Part shown: piece after piece, positions 62,281 to 64,000 of the stretch
How positions within the stretch are numbered: position 1 is the stretch's first letter
Layout: each line of letters begins with the position of its first letter
Assembly (NCBI RefSeq): GCF_014284335.1
Contig: NZ_JACOGF010000001.1
Span: forward strand, 496,001 to 560,000
Length of the DNA: 64,000 nt
Reading direction: 5' to 3'
Source: Undibacterium hunanense
Lineage (GTDB): Bacteria > Pseudomonadota > Gammaproteobacteria > Burkholderiales > Burkholderiaceae_D
Position numbers and translations under genes: made by a program
The notes under the pieces: generated by a model
The model's input: only the letters and a program-made list of their open reading frames with translations
What the model was told of the DNA's origin: nothing
The model's database searches: none

Positions 62281-63591
62281 ATGGAAAATCCCGTTCAATT
62301 CGTTCAATGGCTGCGCTCGGTCGCGCCGTATATTCATGCCTTCCGTGGGAAGACCTTTGTGGTCGCCTTTCCCGGTGAGCTGGTCATGGCAGGTGCACTG
62401 CCGGTTCTGGCCCAGGATTTATCACTTTTACATGCACTTGGCATTAAAGTTGTCATAGTCCATGGCTCGCGACCCCAGGTTGCCGAGCAACTGGCCCTGC
62501 GTAATGTCGAAGGCAGCTTTCATAATGGCATACGCATTACCGATACCGCAGCGCTGGAGTGTTCGAAAGAGGCCGCCGGTGAATTGCGCCTGGATATTGA
62601 AGCCGCATTCAGTCAGGGCTTGCCGAATACGCCCATGGCACATTCTGCCATCCGCATTATTTCAGGCAACTTTGTCACGGCCAAACCGATAGGCATCGTG
62701 GGCGGGGTTGATTTCCAGTTAACGGGTATCGCCCGCAAAGTGGCGTACGACACCATCCATCGCATTCTGGATGCCGGCAATCTGGTACTGCTTGGCCCGC
62801 TGGGTTTCTCGCCCACCGGCGAAGCCTTCAATCTGACCATGGAAGACGTAGCCGTATCAACCGCCACAGCCTTACGTGCCGACAAACTGATTTTTATCAC
62901 CGAAACACCAATGATGGTGGATCAGGACAATGATGAAATCCGCGAATTGTCATTCATGCAGGCCGAGCAAGAGTTAAAAGCCAACTATTTGCCGCCAGAC
63001 TCTGCTTTTTATCTGGAACACGCCGTCAAGGCTTCACGTGGCGGTGTCCCACGGATACATATTGTGCCCTACAAGATGGACGGCTCGGCCCTGCTGGAAT
63101 TGTTTACTCATGATGGCGTAGGCACCATGGTGTCATCAGAAAACCTGGAAAGCCTGCGCGAAGCCACGATTGAAGACGTAGGCGGCATCATCAAGCTGAT
63201 CGAACCGCTGGAAGCCGATGGCACCCTGGTGAAACGTGGACGCGAGCTGATAGAGCGCGAAATCAATTATTTCTCAGTGATAGAGCATGACGGCGTGATC
63301 TTTGGCTGCGCCGCCCTGTACCCTTTCCCGTTCGAAAAAATGGCAGAAATGGCTTGCCTGACCGTCAACCCCGATGTACAAAGCCAGGGCGATGGTGAAC
63401 GCATCCTCAAGCACATGGAAAAACGCGCACGCCGCGCTGGCTTCCACAGCCTGTTTGTGCTGACTACACGCACTGCACACTGGTTCCTGAAACGTGGTTT
63501 CGTCAATGCCTCATTCGATGATTTGCCCAAAGACAGGCAAAAAATGTATAACTGGCAACGCAAATCACTGGTTCTGATCAAGCAACTCTAA
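62281..63591 (+). CDS. argA: Amino-acid N-acetyltransferase (N-acetylglutamate synthase) ArgA
   Basis: The 436-residue protein catalyses the first step of arginine synthesis. An N-terminal amino-acid-kinase domain (about 1-280) begins [27 protein letters not shown], and a GNAT domain (about 295-436) has [25 protein letters not shown] with the acetyl-CoA loop, the standard ArgA architecture. The start was set at 62281 (MENPVQF) because the 13 codons from the upstream ATG at 62242 are not family-like. Control by arginine through the kinase-like domain is expected. yggX follows after 74 bp. Confidence 0.94.
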   Translation: MENPVQFVQWLRSVAPYIHAFRGKTFVVAFPGELVMAGALPVLAQDLSLLHALGIKVVIVHGSRPQVAEQLALRNVEGSFHNGIRITDTAALECSKEAAGELRLDIEAAFSQGLPNTPMAHSAIRIISGNFVTAKPIGIVGGVDFQLTGIARKVAYDTIHRILDAGNLVLLGPLGFSPTGEAFNLTMEDVAVSTATALRADKLIFITETPMMVDQDNDEIRELSFMQAEQELKANYLPPDSAFYLEHAVKASRGGVPRIHIVPYKMDGSALLELFTHDGVGTMVSSENLESLREATIEDVGGIIKLIEPLEADGTLVKRGRELIEREINYFSVIEHDGVIFGCAALYPFPFEKMAEMACLTVNPDVQSQGDGERILKHMEKRARRAGFHSLFVLTTRTAHWFLKRGFVNASFDDLPKDRQKMYNWQRKSLVLIKQL

Positions 63592-63665
63592 GACACCCTA
63601 AGCAACCACAGGTCACAGGCCGTATAATCACGCTGTTTTCGAGATTTAGCAAAAGGAGTAACACC

Positions 63666-63938
63666 ATGGCCCGTACGGTCCACTGCATCAAATTAGACAA
63701 AGAAGCCGAAGGTCTGGATTTTCCACCGTATCCAGGTGAACTGGGCAAACGGATTTATGAAAGCGTGTCCAAAGAAGCCTGGGCTGCCTGGCTCAAGCAT
63801 CAGACCATGCTGGTGAATGAAAACCGCCTGAACCTGGCCGACACCCGTGCCCGCAAATATCTGGCAACCCAGATGGAAAAGCATTTCTTTGGTGATGGTG
63901 CCGATGCTGCTTCTGGTTATGTACCGCCAACTGACTAA
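63666..63938 (+). CDS. yggX: Probable Fe(2+)-trafficking protein YggX (oxidative damage protection)
   Basis: The 90-residue protein matches YggX over its whole length: [30 protein letters not shown] at the start with the conserved Cys7, [19 protein letters not shown], and [15 protein letters not shown]. YggX proteins protect Fe-S clusters from oxidation and may carry labile iron. AAAGGAG lies about 8 nt before the ATG. A terminator ends the window after it. Confidence 0.96.
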   Translation: MARTVHCIKLDKEAEGLDFPPYPGELGKRIYESVSKEAWAAWLKHQTMLVNENRLNLADTRARKYLATQMEKHFFGDGADAASGYVPPTD

Positions 63939-63968
63939 ATGCCTGACTGACATTCATCAGCACCCAGC

Positions 63969-63998
63969 AAAAAGCCCGCCATAGTAAGCGGGCTTTTT
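63969..63998. terminator. Intrinsic terminator after yggX
   Basis: AAAAAGCCCGC (63969-63979) pairs with GCGGGCTTTTT (63988-63998), loop of 8, and is symmetrical enough to work in both directions. Confidence 0.92.
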
Positions 63999-64000
63999 GC

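Overview
The window reads as a chromosomal segment of a betaproteobacterium, most likely Burkholderiales and probably Oxalobacteraceae (Undibacterium/Herbaspirillum-like). That placement is an inference from gene content and order: rluC - HAD phosphatase - Rieske - sppA divergent from a 1034-residue rne, a ccoI/ccoS cbb3-oxidase maturation pair, moaA-mobA-moeA, rmuC, hrpA, and argA followed by yggX. No rRNA, tRNA, CRISPR array, phage or insertion sequence was seen. Genes are tightly packed on both strands with many convergent 3' overlaps.

Layout. 1-3.9 kb: two cyclophilins, lpxH, the YbbA-type ABC ATPase divergent from tesA, and the tRNA 2-selenouridine synthase. 3.9-6.7 kb: ccoS, ccoI and a separate small metal-binding protein behind a perfect FNR-type box. 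7.1-14 kb: sppA/Rieske/HAD/rluC and, divergently, rne with a long leader. 14.2-17.4 kb: molybdenum cofactor genes. 17.5-22.3 kb: a lipoprotein cyclophilin, a ComEA-like helix-hairpin-helix protein, and an operon of porin, orphan periplasmic binding-like protein and diguanylate cyclase. 22.3-23.9 kb: a questin-oxidase-like gene divergent from soxR, with a MerR-type 19-bp-spacer promoter pointing at the oxidase gene. 24-34 kb: rmuC, truncated hemoglobin, a GST, the YbbP-type permease, a Cys/Met-metabolism PLP enzyme, an alpha/beta hydrolase, an acyl-CoA synthetase and a FlgT-like protein. 34-41 kb: GNAT, GIN-domain protein, DUF455, gamma carbonic anhydrase, hslO, and a MerR regulator with its MFS exporter. 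41-45.7 kb is the most accessory-looking part: a Cache protein, an AraC regulator, a ricin-type lectin protein paired with an unrecognised protein carrying a Cys-His-Gln motif, and a roughly 950-bp gene-poor stretch. 45.7-54.6 kb is a peptide-processing block: an ABC ATPase, an ABC permease fused to an M1 aminopeptidase, a secreted M3 oligoendopeptidase and a secreted S46 dipeptidyl peptidase. 54.7-64 kb: an FNR-box hemerythrin, an EamA transporter, hrpA, a transglutaminase-like/TPR lipoprotein, argA and yggX.

How the genes connect. Low-oxygen physiology recurs (ccoI/ccoS and the hemerythrin behind FNR boxes, truncated hemoglobin, Moco synthesis). Redox and xenobiotic defence recurs too (SoxR with questin-oxidase-like, GST, Hsp33, YggX, MerR-MFS). 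The best candidates for under-described biology are the SoxR-promoter/questin-oxidase-like pair, the lectin plus Cys-His-Gln protein pair, the porin/binding protein/diguanylate cyclase operon, the ABC-permease/M1-peptidase block, and the inverted repeat covering the hemerythrin Shine-Dalgarno.
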